Assembly: GCF_009914335.1 (NCBI RefSeq)
Contig: NZ_CP043925.1
Span: 3,162,001 to 3,226,000, forward strand
Origin: Proteus columbae
GTDB lineage: Bacteria > Pseudomonadota > Gammaproteobacteria > Enterobacterales > Enterobacteriaceae
Length of the DNA stretch: 64,000 nt
Direction: 5' to 3'
The translations under genes and the position numbers were made by a program. The notes beneath the pieces are model-generated. The model was not told the origin of the DNA, searched no databases, and worked only from the letters and a program-made list of their open reading frames with translations. Of the stretch, positions 28,618 through 38,902 are shown in pieces. Position 1 is the stretch's first letter. Each line of letters starts with the position of its first letter.

Positions 28618-31600
28618 TTATTTTTTCAGAAATGGAATTATTGGTTTAAATATTGTTAATGCCGTCTGTTTGACCGTTTGTAAAAAAGGCTCGTCTAATT
28701 GAGAGAAAGCACGCTGAACATACATATCACTCATTTCACCATCTCGATTATAGCTATCCGTTAAATGTTGCATCAGTACTAATTCTGCTTTCTCAAGTGT
28801 CTCTTCATCATCAAGTAAAAACTCTTGTGATTTTTTATCATAGCAAGCTTGTAACCAAGCCCAGCCACTTTTCGCAAATAGCGCTAATGGGCTGTTTAAC
28901 CCTTGTTTATAGTCACTGATTAACTTGTCTAACGTTGAATAGGCAAATTCAGGATCAACCGGTAACAAACACCATTGAGTCTCTTTTCTGCCGTAAAACC
29001 GACTCTCGCCCGTTCCCTGTTTCAAACAATAAACTAGGTGCTCAATCCACAGCTGCAATAAGTCATTAGCGGTTAAGCTGGCTGGCCGCCAACGTAATAA
29101 ACCATCAGCTTGTACCTCATTTAAACGACCAATCAATGGCATTGCACTAAAGCTTTGCTCTAATGTGACAGAATGTGTAGCTAATCGTTCACTTCTTATC
29201 TTTTCAGCTAAAGGAAGTAACTCTTCTATTTGCTGCTCCCAATAAATTTGACCAAATGCACTTGCAGGAAGTTGACCTGCTGCTTTGATACGCTCAAACA
29301 AAGCTTCTGTTGAGGTTTGATCAATTAATGCTTTTAATAACCATTGATTCAATAGATAACGTTGAAGAGCATTTATCACAAATGGCTCTTCTTCAGGTAA
29401 TTCTGTTTCTTCAATAACAAAGTTTGTTTTTAACCTTTGTTGGAAGAATGCTCGAATAGGATGACGATAAAAACGTGCAAGCGCATCAACAGAGACTTGA
29501 TCTATTGTGTCATCATCGTTTAGTGGCTCGGTAAAAGTTTGATGAACCATTCCTTGCCCACTGGCAGCAGGCAGCCATTCAGAGGCATAAGAACGAAAGA
29601 AAGCGCCTATTTGGAAATTTTCTTGAGCAAAAGGAACACGGCTATGTTGTGTTAATAGATGCTGATTTATACGAGCCGCACTGTCATCGACATTGAGTTC
29701 ACCATCCTCCGGTAAACGGAAATTTTGCCCAATATAATCTTGTAACTCTTTGATTAAGACTGATGGATTGCATTCTCGATCGTCACGGATCGATTTTCCG
29801 ATATAGCTGATATAAAGGTATTTTTCAGCTGAGCTAAGCGCTTCAAGGAATAAATAGCGGTCATCATCACGACGTTTTCTATCACCGCGACGGCGTTTTT
29901 CCGCCATTAAATCAAATCCTAACGGCTGAATATTACGAGGATAAATACCATCGTTCATACCTAATAAACACACTGCCTTAAAGGGAATGGAGCGCATAGG
30001 CATTAGTGTACAGAAATTAATGCTGCCAGCTAAAAAACGCTGACTAATTTTTTCATCATCGAACCGTACTGTTAATTCATCACGAATAAGGACTAGCGGA
30101 ATTTCATTTTGATATTGTGCTTTCAATCCATTTTCAATCACTTTTTGCCATTGTTGGATAATAAGCACTAAAACTAATTCCGTTTCCTCATCAGACTCAA
30201 AAAAGGCATCAACTAATTGTTGTCCAACTTCTAGCCATGATTCTAATGAACGAGTTTCACTTAAACGTGTACGCCAATCACTTAATGTATAAAGAAAATC
30301 AGCGAGATGACCTGCAAGCTCCGCAACTAATCCACTGGATTCATCATAAGGAAGCACACCTTTCCAAGGACCATTTTCACTTTCCATCGCATAACCAAGC
30401 AACATGCGCAGTAAGCCAAACTCCCATGTATTTTTGCCCGTGATTGGCAATAAGAATGAAGCCACATTCTCATCATCTAATCCCCAGCGTATGCCTGACT
30501 CATCAACCCAACGACGTAGTAGTTTTAGTTCATTTTCAAAAATAGAAAAATGCCCTGCTAAAGCAGGGACTTCAAGCAGTGCCAACACTTGTTCAGCGGT
30601 AAAACGACTTTGAGGAAGTTCTAGCAACGTAATAAAAGCCTGTAATACAGGATGCGCTTGACGCGCTTTTCTATCTGAAATAGCAAAAGGAAGATAACGT
30701 TCTGAAGGTGCATTACCAAACACTGCTTGAATATAAGGTGTATAGCTATCGATATCCGCAACCATCACAATAATATCGCGCGGTAACAATTCAGGATCTT
30801 GTTCTAATAAATGCAGTAATTGGTCTTGCAGTACTTCGACTTCGCGCTGTGGGCTATGGCTTGCATGGAAAGTCAGTGAGTGATCATCTGGTGAAATCAC
30901 ACGTTTATTTTCACTACACTCATAAGTTTCAAGTGTTGTACCTAATTGCGAAAAATCTTCTAAATCAAGAATATCTGCTTGTAATTGATGAAGTAAATTA
31001 TCTCTTGGGATCTCAACAAACGCATCTAACACATCGGTATATTCAAGTTCAGAGAGGAAATAAAGATTATCTTTACCTAGTTTTCCCCATGATGCTAATA
31101 GCGGATTACCGATGTTTTGCTCGCCCTCATCATTAAATAACGAAGAAGCATTTTTTTCATCTTTAAACCAAGGCGATTCATGCAATTGCTTATAATGGCG
31201 TGGCTTTCTGCTATTAAGACGAGAGAGAAATTTAGGATCTTGAATATCTCCCCAATAGTAACGGCAAGGATTAGTAAAGAGTAAATAGATCTCAGTATGA
31301 CGCCCTATCGCTTGTAATGCCTGCAAATAAACTTGAGGTAGAGCCGAAATCCCACAAATAAAAATACGAGGTGGAAAACAGTGTTGAAGCTCCCCTTCTT
31401 TTGCATTATTTAAAGTCGAAATAAATTGCTGATAAAGATTAGAACGGTGCCATTGAGGCTGATTAAGATCTTTTGTGTATTGCTGTAATGCTACCCACAA
31501 TATTTTTTGCCAGCGTTGATTTTCACTCAACCCTTCGATTAACTCATCATTTTCCCACGAAGCTAACCAATCTGAACGATAAACTAAATATTGGTCAAAT

Positions 31601-32001
31601 AAGTCAGCTACACGTCCTGCTAACTGGTGAAGTTTACGTTTATCTTCATCATCATCAAGGTAATGCAGTAAGGGTTTAAATTCTTCATTAGGCAAAAATT
31701 CAGGAAGTAATGCCATTAATTTCCATGTCATCGCATCTTTAGAAAAAGCGCTTTCTTTAGGTATACCTGATAATACCCGAGTAAACATTTCCCAAATAAA
31801 GGTTGCTGGTAATGGATAACGGATATTAGCGGCAATACCCAAGCTTTCGGCAAGCTGGATTTGCAACCATTGAGACATTCCAGGGCTTTGTACAAGGATC
31901 ACTTCTTGTTCAAAAGGAGAAGAAAGTGGCCTGGTCTGCATAAAGTGCACCATAAGTGACTTTAGTAATGACAACTGATTTGAGTGATATATATGAAACA
32001 T
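28618..32001 (-). CDS. recC: Exodeoxyribonuclease V subunit RecC
   Basis: The non-catalytic scaffold subunit of RecBCD that splits the DNA strands and recognises Chi. At 1127 residues it matches the E. coli protein (1122). The degenerate UvrD-like helicase fold begins with MFHIYHSNQLSLLKSLM and contains VQSPGMSQWLQIQLAESLG at about 37-55. It lies downstream of four prepilin-like genes (15-base gap) and upstream of ptrA, the standard enterobacterial order. No separate promoter could be picked out with confidence. Confidence 0.97.
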   Translation of the reverse strand: MFHIYHSNQLSLLKSLMVHFMQTRPLSSPFEQEVILVQSPGMSQWLQIQLAESLGIAANIRYPLPATFIWEMFTRVLSGIPKESAFSKDAMTWKLMALLPEFLPNEEFKPLLHYLDDDEDKRKLHQLAGRVADLFDQYLVYRSDWLASWENDELIEGLSENQRWQKILWVALQQYTKDLNQPQWHRSNLYQQFISTLNNAKEGELQHCFPPRIFICGISALPQVYLQALQAIGRHTEIYLLFTNPCRYYWGDIQDPKFLSRLNSRKPRHYKQLHESPWFKDEKNASSLFNDEGEQNIGNPLLASWGKLGKDNLYFLSELEYTDVLDAFVEIPRDNLLHQLQADILDLEDFSQLGTTLETYECSENKRVISPDDHSLTFHASHSPQREVEVLQDQLLHLLEQDPELLPRDIIVMVADIDSYTPYIQAVFGNAPSERYLPFAISDRKARQAHPVLQAFITLLELPQSRFTAEQVLALLEVPALAGHFSIFENELKLLRRWVDESGIRWGLDDENVASFLLPITGKNTWEFGLLRMLLGYAMESENGPWKGVLPYDESSGLVAELAGHLADFLYTLSDWRTRLSETRSLESWLEVGQQLVDAFFESDEETELVLVLIIQQWQKVIENGLKAQYQNEIPLVLIRDELTVRFDDEKISQRFLAGSINFCTLMPMRSIPFKAVCLLGMNDGIYPRNIQPLGFDLMAEKRRRGDRKRRDDDRYLFLEALSSAEKYLYISYIGKSIRDDRECNPSVLIKELQDYIGQNFRLPEDGELNVDDSAARINQHLLTQHSRVPFAQENFQIGAFFRSYASEWLPAASGQGMVHQTFTEPLNDDDTIDQVSVDALARFYRHPIRAFFQQRLKTNFVIEETELPEEEPFVINALQRYLLNQWLLKALIDQTSTEALFERIKAAGQLPASAFGQIYWEQQIEELLPLAEKIRSERLATHSVTLEQSFSAMPLIGRLNEVQADGLLRWRPASLTANDLLQLWIEHLVYCLKQGTGESRFYGRKETQWCLLPVDPEFAYSTLDKLISDYKQGLNSPLALFAKSGWAWLQACYDKKSQEFLLDDEETLEKAELVLMQHLTDSYNRDGEMSDMYVQRAFSQLDEPFLQTVKQTALTIFKPIIPFLKK

Positions 32002-32016
32002 CAGATCCTCATCTTA

Positions 32017-32358
32017 TTAATAGCATGACCAGTAATACAGCCTTATTTCGGGTAATACATTATTGGCAACATAACCTTCTATTTGCTGACAACCTTCAGA
32101 CTGTAAAAGTGAGCGTGTCATTATTCTGGGGTTAGATGCGAAATAATCAGGTGATTTATCAGACATTTGTTCAAATAAAACAAAAAGTTCCTGCCCTGAC
32201 TGCTGAATTTGAATTAGCTGCTGAAAATCAGCTTTTAATGATTGACTATACCCTATAATAGCGACAAAACTAATATTAAAAAACAGCAATATAAACATTG
32301 TATTAAGTAATATAGAGCCACTTTCTGATTTATTTTGAATGTTATCTATAACACACAC
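32017..32358 (-). CDS. ppdC: PpdC-position prepilin-like protein
   Basis: A 113-residue protein with a short polar leader, then a hydrophobic helix (about 14-40), then a soluble part ending in two Cys-containing stretches. This is the layout of minor pseudopilins. Position between ygdB and recC matches E. coli ppdC. The presumed cleavage Gly is G14 (SESG before SILLN), but position +5 is Asn instead of the usual Glu, and sequence similarity to E. coli PpdC is low. It overlaps ygdB by 13 bases. The symbol is given mainly by position. Confidence 0.65.
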   Translation of the reverse strand: MCVIDNIQNKSESGSILLNTMFILLFFNISFVAIIGYSQSLKADFQQLIQIQQSGQELFVLFEQMSDKSPDYFASNPRIMTRSLLQSEGCQQIEGYVANNVLPEIRLYYWSCY

Positions 32359-32807
32359 TCCTTATGCACTAATGGGCAATAATCTAGCCATCCGCTTGGA
32401 TGAATAGTTATTGTTCTATTTTTATCCTTTAAGATACTAACCCATTGGTAATGATATATTTTATAACCTTTTAAGCTTTCTGCTTGTCCTTGAAGTAAGC
32501 CCTTATCTAGAGAGATCAAAAGTAGACAGCTTTTTATTTTAGGATTTGCATGAAAAGTATGACATTGCCATTTATTTAATCGAGTTGATGAAAGATCCCA
32601 ATTAAGTGCGATCCCCCACTGCAATGCAGATTCAGCAAATAAAAAAGCTTGCCGTGCTTGTAACTCTTGCATCACTATTTGTTGAGACTGCCTGTAATGA
32701 TAAGCAAAGCTTCCAAGCACAGATAAACTCATCACAACAAAACCCATCACCATTAATAAACTTGCAAATCCCTGTTCATTTTTTCTGTATGTAAAATCAG
32801 TATTCAT
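32346..32807 (-). CDS. ygdB: YgdB family prepilin-like protein
   Basis: A 153-residue protein with an N-terminal leader ending at G13 (NEQG before FASLLMV) and a hydrophobic helix (about 14-35). The C terminus SGWLDYCPLVHKECVL closely follows the E. coli YgdB end, including both cysteines. Like YgdB it lacks the +5 Glu. It probably acts as a minor pseudopilin of a type IV pilus or secretion-like apparatus, inferred from the family. It overlaps ppdB by 4 bases and ppdC by 13 bases, consistent with translational coupling. Confidence 0.8.
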   Translation of the reverse strand: MNTDFTYRKNEQGFASLLMVMGFVVMSLSVLGSFAYHYRQSQQIVMQELQARQAFLFAESALQWGIALNWDLSSTRLNKWQCHTFHANPKIKSCLLLISLDKGLLQGQAESLKGYKIYHYQWVSILKDKNRTITIHPSGWLDYCPLVHKECVL

Positions 32808-33448
32808 AACAAGGTCACATTCCTTAAACGAATGATATTTTGATAATGTGACTTCACTTTATGATTTTGTTTTAAATGAAATTTTAAGGAGATTGAAAGA
32901 TAAAAAAGAGACATCCCTTTCATTAAGTGAGGCTTTGTATAAGAACGCAAAGTAAATTCAGTCACCTCAATTTCATTACTCTCAAAAAAACGTTGCCATC
33001 CTGAAGAAGCGCAATCTTTGACTCCTCTTCGTTGTTCTAGTTGTCCATTTTTAAGACGGTATCCAAAATAATCACTCTCTTTTGAAGAAGGCAGTTCCCA
33101 TTTGCCATTGCTGTTTATGTCGTAAGCAAAAATAACGCAGGAGTTTTTTTCTTGAAGGGGATATTGTCCTATCTTTAAAGAAGACTCAGCCAAGCCGTTT
33201 GGCTTCAACGTATTAACACAACTGTCATAACAATACCCTGTGCGTCTTAATTGTGCTTCTAACACCAATAACCGTTCTCTTAAAAAAATATCTAACTGGT
33301 ATTGTTGGTAAGAGTAGATCAGTGTGTTCATTATTTGAGGATAAGCTCGACTGATACATAGAAACAAAACCCCACTTATCGCGATAGCAAAAAGGTATTC
33401 CATCAACATCATGCCAGACGAAAATGAAATTCCAGATCGTTTCAACAT
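32804..33448 (-). CDS. ppdB: Prepilin-like protein PpdB
   Basis: A 214-residue prepilin-like protein with a type III-like short leader ending at G12 and mature N terminus MMLMEYLFAIAIS, carrying the +5 Glu that pseudopilins use during assembly. The soluble part contains a cysteine pair in CYDSCVNTL and further cysteines in CVIFAYDINSNG and GVKDCASSGW. It corresponds to E. coli PpdB by order and general design. It overlaps ppdA by 7 bases. Processing would need a PilD-type peptidase encoded elsewhere. Confidence 0.8.
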   Translation of the reverse strand: MLKRSGISFSSGMMLMEYLFAIAISGVLFLCISRAYPQIMNTLIYSYQQYQLDIFLRERLLVLEAQLRRTGYCYDSCVNTLKPNGLAESSLKIGQYPLQEKNSCVIFAYDINSNGKWELPSSKESDYFGYRLKNGQLEQRRGVKDCASSGWQRFFESNEIEVTEFTLRSYTKPHLMKGMSLFYLSISLKFHLKQNHKVKSHYQNIIRLRNVTLL

Positions 33449-33951
33449 GATGAAAATGCCTTCATGCTCTGACTACATGCTCTTATTCTGCCTAATGATG
33501 AAATAATAATTTTCACTTCGCCTTCTACACTGTGAAGAACAAAGCTCATGGGCTTTAATGTTTGACGAATTCCACCGAACGTAAAATTTGAAACTGTTGA
33601 TTGCTTAAGTTGAATGCCTGAAGCTAATTGAAAAATATCTTGTTGCTCTGATAAATGGCGAGAATGAAGAGGAGTCGCAATTATTTTATTATTTGGTGAT
33701 AACAAAAGCGTAATTTTAATTCTTACATTAAATAATAGAGCTTGTTGTTGCTGATAAGAAAGAAAAGCAATGGTTTCACGCACGCTATGCAGTAACTGAC
33801 GCTGGTAAGTAAAATGCTGATAAGCAGGAATTGATAAATAGCTTAAAATAGAAACTATCATCATCACAACCAATATTTCAAGTAAGCTTATACCAAATTC
33901 GCCCTCTTGCTGATGCACCCTACTTAGGCTTATATCCATGTTATTATTCAT
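33442..33951 (-). CDS. ppdA: Prepilin-like protein PpdA
   Basis: A 169-residue GspH/FimT-type pseudopilin, first gene of the ppdA-ppdB-ygdB-ppdC set. The cleavage site is G20 (GEFG before ISLLEILVVMMIVSILS) with the +5 Glu at E25, followed by a long hydrophobic helix. The C terminus has a cysteine pair (RACSQSMKAFSSC). It lies downstream of thyA, from which it is separated by a terminator. The biological role of these genes in enterobacteria is unclear; involvement in type IV pili or secretion is inference. Confidence 0.83.
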   Translation of the reverse strand: MNNNMDISLSRVHQQEGEFGISLLEILVVMMIVSILSYLSIPAYQHFTYQRQLLHSVRETIAFLSYQQQQALLFNVRIKITLLLSPNNKIIATPLHSRHLSEQQDIFQLASGIQLKQSTVSNFTFGGIRQTLKPMSFVLHSVEGEVKIIISSLGRIRACSQSMKAFSSC

Positions 33952-34079
33952 TTATTCCTCCTTTTAACCTACTGCGAGAATGCAGACAAAACATTTAAAG
34001 GTAAATAAAGGAAAGTGTTTTTTTCGAACAACAACGCAATAACCGTATTTTCAGAATAAATACAAAATAAGGGTAAAAT

Positions 34080-34116
34080 GAAAAAAGCCCCTGTTTATTG
34101 CTAAACAGAGGCCTTT
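34080..34116 (-). terminator. Terminator of thyA
   Basis: Stem of 34087-34097 (GCCCCTGTTTA) with 34102-34112 and a 4-base loop, one wobble pair, followed on the minus strand by a T tract (complement of 34080-34086). Confidence 0.8.
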
Positions 34117-34131
34117 AAAGCAAGGAATAAA

Positions 34132-34983
34132 TTAAACTGTAAATGGATATTTTATTGCTTCATGGCATTGATAACCTTCAACAGTAAAATCATCCGTTGT
34201 TACCCAAGTTTCAATATCTTCCAACGTTTTGATTTTTGGATTGACATGTAATGTTGGTAACGGTAATGGCTCTCTTTTTAACTGCACATCACGCATTAGT
34301 GGTAATTGATTTTCATAGATATGTGCATTGATTATCTTATGAAATGCTTTACCCGGCTTATGCCCTGTAATTTGAGCCACCAGCGCCAATAAAACAAAGC
34401 ACTGAATTTGGTTGAAATTCAAACCTAACGGCACATCACAACTGCGCTGATAAGAGGTTAAATAAAGCGTATCCCCCACAAGTGAAAAGGTATGCGTATG
34501 CATACAAGGGCGTAAACAACCCAGTTCCGTTTCACCCGGATTATAGAACGTTACGATTTCACCACGATCATCGATACCTTTAGTCAGGTTATCTACCACT
34601 TTACGCAGTTGATCAAAATGAGAACCATCAGGGCGTTTCCATTGACGTCCTTGAACGCCATAAACACGCCCCATATCGTCTTCGCCTTTACGATGAGGGT
34701 TATTTAACCATGCACCATTTTCATTCGCATTGGCATTCCATGTATTGCAACCAATTTCACGAAATTGAGCGGCATTGTCATAGCCACGTAAATACCCTAA
34801 CAGTTCTGCAATGGCCGCTTTATAAAAACTTTTTCGTGTTGTTATCAGCGGAAATTGGTTATTCGCAACATCATATTCCAGATCGGCATTAATCACCGTT
34901 AAACAACGGGTTCCTGTCCGTTTATTATCAATCCATTGCCCTTCATCGATAATGCGTTGACACAATGCCAGATACTGCTTCAT
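34132..34983 (-). CDS. thyA: Thymidylate synthase, Vibrio-type long form
   Basis: Methylates dUMP to dTMP with methylene-tetrahydrofolate; folA, which recycles the folate, is also in this window. At 283 residues it is longer than E. coli ThyA (264). Its sequence follows the form I remember from Vibrio and Shewanella, for example [20 protein letters not shown] and [20 protein letters not shown]. The catalytic cysteine is C160 in [12 protein letters not shown], with [13 protein letters not shown] following. The insert near residues 85-105 is characteristic of this form. Gene position next to lgt is nevertheless the usual enterobacterial one, so allele replacement or an ancient divergence is likely. 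Confidence 0.95.
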   Translation of the reverse strand: MKQYLALCQRIIDEGQWIDNKRTGTRCLTVINADLEYDVANNQFPLITTRKSFYKAAIAELLGYLRGYDNAAQFREIGCNTWNANANENGAWLNNPHRKGEDDMGRVYGVQGRQWKRPDGSHFDQLRKVVDNLTKGIDDRGEIVTFYNPGETELGCLRPCMHTHTFSLVGDTLYLTSYQRSCDVPLGLNFNQIQCFVLLALVAQITGHKPGKAFHKIINAHIYENQLPLMRDVQLKREPLPLPTLHVNPKIKTLEDIETWVTTDDFTVEGYQCHEAIKYPFTV

Positions 34984-35029
34984 GTTGTCTCTCTTGTTAA
35001 TTAGCTAATAATAAAAAATTTATCTCACA

Positions 35030-35920
35030 CTATTTGTGAGCAGATGTTGGGTTTTGTGCCGTTTTTTTATCTTGACGATAAGCCCATACCATAAAAATAA
35101 TACCCAACAGAATCATTGGAATTGAAAGTATTTGCCCCATACTCACACCACCAAATAATCCTAGTTGTGCGTCTGGTTGACGGAAGAATTCAACAATAAT
35201 ACGGAATGCGCCATAACCAATCAGGAATAGACCTGACACACTTCCGACAGGACGACTTTTGCGCACAAAAATATTCAGAATAATGAATAACACCACGCCT
35301 TCTAACAGCATTTCATAAAGCTGAGAGGGATGACGAGGTAAAACACCATATTCTTGAATAATAGGCAGTAACGTTGTTGGATCTTGGGCAACAAGCTGGA
35401 GATCCGCAGAACGCGAGGTTGGGAATAAGAACGCCCAAGGCGTATCTAATGTGACACGTCCCCATAATTCGCCATTGATAAAGTTACCAATACGGCCTAA
35501 CCCTAATCCAAATGGAATTAACGGTGCAACAAAGTCTGCCACTTGGAAAAATTTACGTTTAGTGCGTTTAGCAAACCAAATCATGGCACAAATGACCCCA
35601 ATTAAACCGCCATGGAACGACATTCCGCCATCCCACACTTTAAAGAGGTAAAGAGGATCATTTAAAAAGACAGGTAGGTTATAAAATAAAACATAACCTA
35701 AACGACCACCGATAAATACACCCACAAAACCGACATAAAGTAATGTTTCAACTTCATTTTTATTCCAACCACTATTCGGTTTTGCAGCTCGACGATTTGC
35801 AAGCCATAAGGCAAAGACAAACCCAACTAAATACATCATACCGTACCAGTGTAGTGACACAGGCCCGATAGAGAACATAACGGGATCAATCTCTGGAAAT
35901 TTAAGGTAGCTTATACTCAT
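35030..35920 (-). CDS. lgt: Prolipoprotein diacylglyceryl transferase Lgt
   Basis: Inner-membrane enzyme that attaches diacylglycerol from phosphatidylglycerol to the lipobox cysteine of prolipoproteins, the first step of lipoprotein maturation (for example of MltA in this window). It has 296 residues and seven predicted membrane helices. The Lgt signature [17 protein letters not shown], containing the key Arg and Asn, and the [12 protein letters not shown] segment with the essential His are visible. It lies between ptsP and thyA on the same strand with short gaps, as in E. coli. Confidence 0.97.
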   Translation of the reverse strand: MSISYLKFPEIDPVMFSIGPVSLHWYGMMYLVGFVFALWLANRRAAKPNSGWNKNEVETLLYVGFVGVFIGGRLGYVLFYNLPVFLNDPLYLFKVWDGGMSFHGGLIGVICAMIWFAKRTKRKFFQVADFVAPLIPFGLGLGRIGNFINGELWGRVTLDTPWAFLFPTSRSADLQLVAQDPTTLLPIIQEYGVLPRHPSQLYEMLLEGVVLFIILNIFVRKSRPVGSVSGLFLIGYGAFRIIVEFFRQPDAQLGLFGGVSMGQILSIPMILLGIIFMVWAYRQDKKTAQNPTSAHK

Positions 35921-35999
35921 TATTCCCTACTTCACTTAATCAATAATTTCTGTGCTGGTTATTTATTGCCAACACAAAAAAGGCTTATACGAAGGTCTG

Positions 36000-38246
36000 C
36001 TAGATACCTCCGCGAATTAATCCACCTAATCCTTGCCGTTCCATAAATTCAGAAGACAATTTTTTGATTTCTGTTGTGGTTTCAGCTTGCAACACCTGTT
36101 GCATAAAAGACTGTAACATCACAGGATCAAGATGGCGCAATAAGTATTTTACCCTAGGTAAACTACGACCACTCATGCTTAACTGCCTAAAACCGAGCCC
36201 TATTAACAGCAATGCCCCTATTGGCGTACCCGCCATTTCACCACAAACACTCACTGGCAACTGATAATATTGGCATTGTGTTGCAATCAAATTCAGTGAA
36301 CGCAATAACGCAGGATGCAAATTATCATAGAGTGATGCTACATGGGTATTATTACGATCGACAGCAAGCAAATACTGAGTCAAATCGTTTGTTCCAACAG
36401 AGATAAAATCGACCCGATTAGCTAATTGTGACAACATAAACACCAACGAAGGAACTTCAAGCATGATGCCTAACGGTGGTGGAACACACTCACACTTTAT
36501 TTCTCGACTGACTTCATCACATGCTCGTAGCAGCAATGTTCTTGCTTCGTCAATTTCATCAAGACTTGTCACCATCGGCAACAATATTTTCAAATTTTTA
36601 AATTCGAGATTTGCTTTTAGCATTGCACGTAGCTGAATAAGGAAGATTTCAGGTTGATCGAGCAATATTCTTATTCCTCTCCAACCTAAGCAGGGGTTTT
36701 CCTCATTAATTGGCATATAAGGAAGTTGCTTATCAGCACCAATGTCTAAAGCGCGCAATACAACGGGTTTATCTGGAAAAAAAGAGAGAATTTCACGATA
36801 ACGGTTTTTTTGTTCATCTTCAGAGGGAAAACCGCTTTGCAACATAAAAGGTATTTCGGTGCGATATAAACCCACACCATCTATTCCCACACTAATGCGT
36901 TGCTCATATTTTATATTTAATCCCGCATTCAATTGAACACTAACTGCTTCACCGTTTTTTAAAACCGCTTGCTGTTCAAGTTGATCTTCTGCAATTTGGC
37001 TTAATACACTCTCTTCATCAATAATTTGTTTATATTCTTGAGTAATAAAAGGCTCTGGCTCAATAAATATTTCTCCACGATAACCATCAAGAATAAGCAT
37101 GCGATTATGTAACAGCTCAGGTTGAATATCTGCTCCCATAATCGCGGGTATTCCCATCGCTCTAACAAGAATGGCAGAATGTGAGTGAGTTGCGCCATCT
37201 CGAACAATGACACCAGCAAGTTGTTGCTCTGGTAACTCCGCCAATAAACTGGCACTTAATTCATCAGCGACCAAAATAAAACGCTCTGGCCAAATATTGG
37301 TTGAGCTTAGATCATCATCTAAATGGAATAATAAACGCTGTCCTAATGCTTTAAGATCAGACGCTCTTTCTCGCATATAACCGTCTTTCAGGCTGGAAAA
37401 TTGCGCTGATACTTTCTCAACCACCACTTTAACTGCCCATTCTGCGACATAACCTTGTGTGATTATCGCGGTCATTTTATGTTTAAGCTGTGGATCATTA
37501 AGTAAATGCGAGTAGAGATCAAAAATGGCCGCACTCTCTTTTTGTGCATTCGCCATAAAACGCTTACTAAAACGGCGACATTCTGCTGTTGCATCTTCTA
37601 AAGCAACAGTGAGTCGATTGAGCTCTGCTTTTATATCAAGTGCACTGGCTTTAAATACATTTTCAAGGATTGGCTGAGCGACTTCTTGCCAGCCATATGC
37701 CATCACCACACCCGTCGAAACCGAAAGTGCTTTAATACGGCTTTGGCGATATTGTCCAAAAAGCCCTTTAGTTTGTACTTGCGATAACGTTGCACCTAAT
37801 TGTGTCGCCAGTGTCACCATAAAAGATTCTTCGCTTTCATTAAATAAGCGACGCTCTTTTTGCTGAACGACTAATACACCAAGGAGTTGGCGACGATAGA
37901 CAATAGGTACACCGAGGAAAGCACGGAGATCATCTTCTTTAACTTGAGGAAGGTATTTAAAGCTAGGATGCTCGCGAATATCAGCGAGGTTGATGAGCTC
38001 TGAAAGACGCCCCACTTCACCAACAACGCCTTCATCAAACGAGAGGCTAACGGCTCTCCCTCTAGGTTTTTTTAACCCTTTGGTCGCCATAAGATAAAAA
38101 CAACTACGTTGTTTATCGGCAAGATAAATAGAACACACATCCGTGTGCATTGCCTGACACGTTTCCTTGACTAAGAGTTCAAGCGCTTCTGGAAGCCCCG
38201 CTGCCATAGCCACTTTTTCTACAATTTCTCGCAAACGTGTCAGCAT
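36000..38246 (-). CDS. ptsP: Nitrogen PTS phosphotransferase PtsP (EI-Ntr)
   Basis: First enzyme of the nitrogen phosphotransferase system, passing phosphate from phosphoenolpyruvate to NPr and then EIIA-Ntr, with effects on potassium and nitrogen balance. The 748 residues contain an N-terminal GAF domain (about 15-160) that senses nitrogen status. EI domains follow: the phospho-histidine motif DGATHSHSAILVRAMGIPA, then the PEP-binding barrel with GLYRTEIPFM and FISVGTNDLTQYLL. It starts 8 bases after rppH and is probably co-transcribed with it. Confidence 0.96.
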   Translation of the reverse strand: MLTRLREIVEKVAMAAGLPEALELLVKETCQAMHTDVCSIYLADKQRSCFYLMATKGLKKPRGRAVSLSFDEGVVGEVGRLSELINLADIREHPSFKYLPQVKEDDLRAFLGVPIVYRRQLLGVLVVQQKERRLFNESEESFMVTLATQLGATLSQVQTKGLFGQYRQSRIKALSVSTGVVMAYGWQEVAQPILENVFKASALDIKAELNRLTVALEDATAECRRFSKRFMANAQKESAAIFDLYSHLLNDPQLKHKMTAIITQGYVAEWAVKVVVEKVSAQFSSLKDGYMRERASDLKALGQRLLFHLDDDLSSTNIWPERFILVADELSASLLAELPEQQLAGVIVRDGATHSHSAILVRAMGIPAIMGADIQPELLHNRMLILDGYRGEIFIEPEPFITQEYKQIIDEESVLSQIAEDQLEQQAVLKNGEAVSVQLNAGLNIKYEQRISVGIDGVGLYRTEIPFMLQSGFPSEDEQKNRYREILSFFPDKPVVLRALDIGADKQLPYMPINEENPCLGWRGIRILLDQPEIFLIQLRAMLKANLEFKNLKILLPMVTSLDEIDEARTLLLRACDEVSREIKCECVPPPLGIMLEVPSLVFMLSQLANRVDFISVGTNDLTQYLLAVDRNNTHVASLYDNLHPALLRSLNLIATQCQYYQLPVSVCGEMAGTPIGALLLIGLGFRQLSMSGRSLPRVKYLLRHLDPVMLQSFMQQVLQAETTTEIKKLSSEFMERQGLGGLIRGGI

Positions 38247-38254
38247 AGTGTTAT

Positions 38255-38785
38255 CTAATACCTTTTACGCCGATATCCATACGATGGACGAGGTAAAGAC
38301 ACTTGTTCTTGCAACGGCATGACTACGGGTGCGAACTCTTTCATTACACGTCGATAAACATCGCGTTTAAAAGAGACGACTTGTCTAACAGGATACCAGT
38401 AACTCACCCAACGCCAGCCATCAAATTCTGGCGTTTTGCTTTGTTGAACATTAATGTCTTTATCATTACTTGTTAACTGCAAGAGGAACCAACGCTGTTT
38501 TTGTCCAATACAAACAGGTTTTGTGTCCCAACGCACCAAACGCTTCGGTAACTTGTAACGTAACCAGTTACGTGTGGAGGCAAGAATTTTAACATCCTTG
38601 CGACTTAACCCAACTTCTTCGAACAACTCTCGGTACATTGCCTGCTCTGGCGATTCTCCAGGATTAATTCCCCCTTGAGGAAATTGCCATGAATGTTGCC
38701 CATAGCGACGAGCCCAAAGCACTTGCCCTTGCCGATTACAAATTACAATCCCTACATTCGGGCGGTAGCCATCATCATCGATCAC
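38255..38785 (-). CDS. rppH: RNA pyrophosphohydrolase RppH
   Basis: Removes pyrophosphate from the 5' triphosphate end of mRNA, opening it to RNase E decay. It is a 176-residue Nudix hydrolase. The Nudix box is complete: [20 protein letters not shown], followed by VGL. N-terminal [23 protein letters not shown] matches E. coli RppH. It is followed directly by ptsP. In E. coli mutH lies upstream; here thiB and its riboswitch are upstream instead, marking the rearrangement junction. Confidence 0.96.
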   Translation of the reverse strand: MIDDDGYRPNVGIVICNRQGQVLWARRYGQHSWQFPQGGINPGESPEQAMYRELFEEVGLSRKDVKILASTRNWLRYKLPKRLVRWDTKPVCIGQKQRWFLLQLTSNDKDINVQQSKTPEFDGWRWVSYWYPVRQVVSFKRDVYRRVMKEFAPVVMPLQEQVSLPRPSYGYRRKRY

Positions 38786-38902
38786 TAGACTACCTCAATA
38801 ACCAAATTTGAAAGATAACTCATTGTTTCATACTACCCACAAACGGTAAACCTCTATCAACAGACTTTGCACGACGCGCGTATTTATCTACAATGGGAAA
38901 GT

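Noticed and set aside
34132..34983. Possible frameshift or insertion in thyA because it is longer than E. coli ThyA
   Set aside because: All catalytic motifs are in one frame and the extra residues match the long Vibrio-type enzyme, so the gene is intact.
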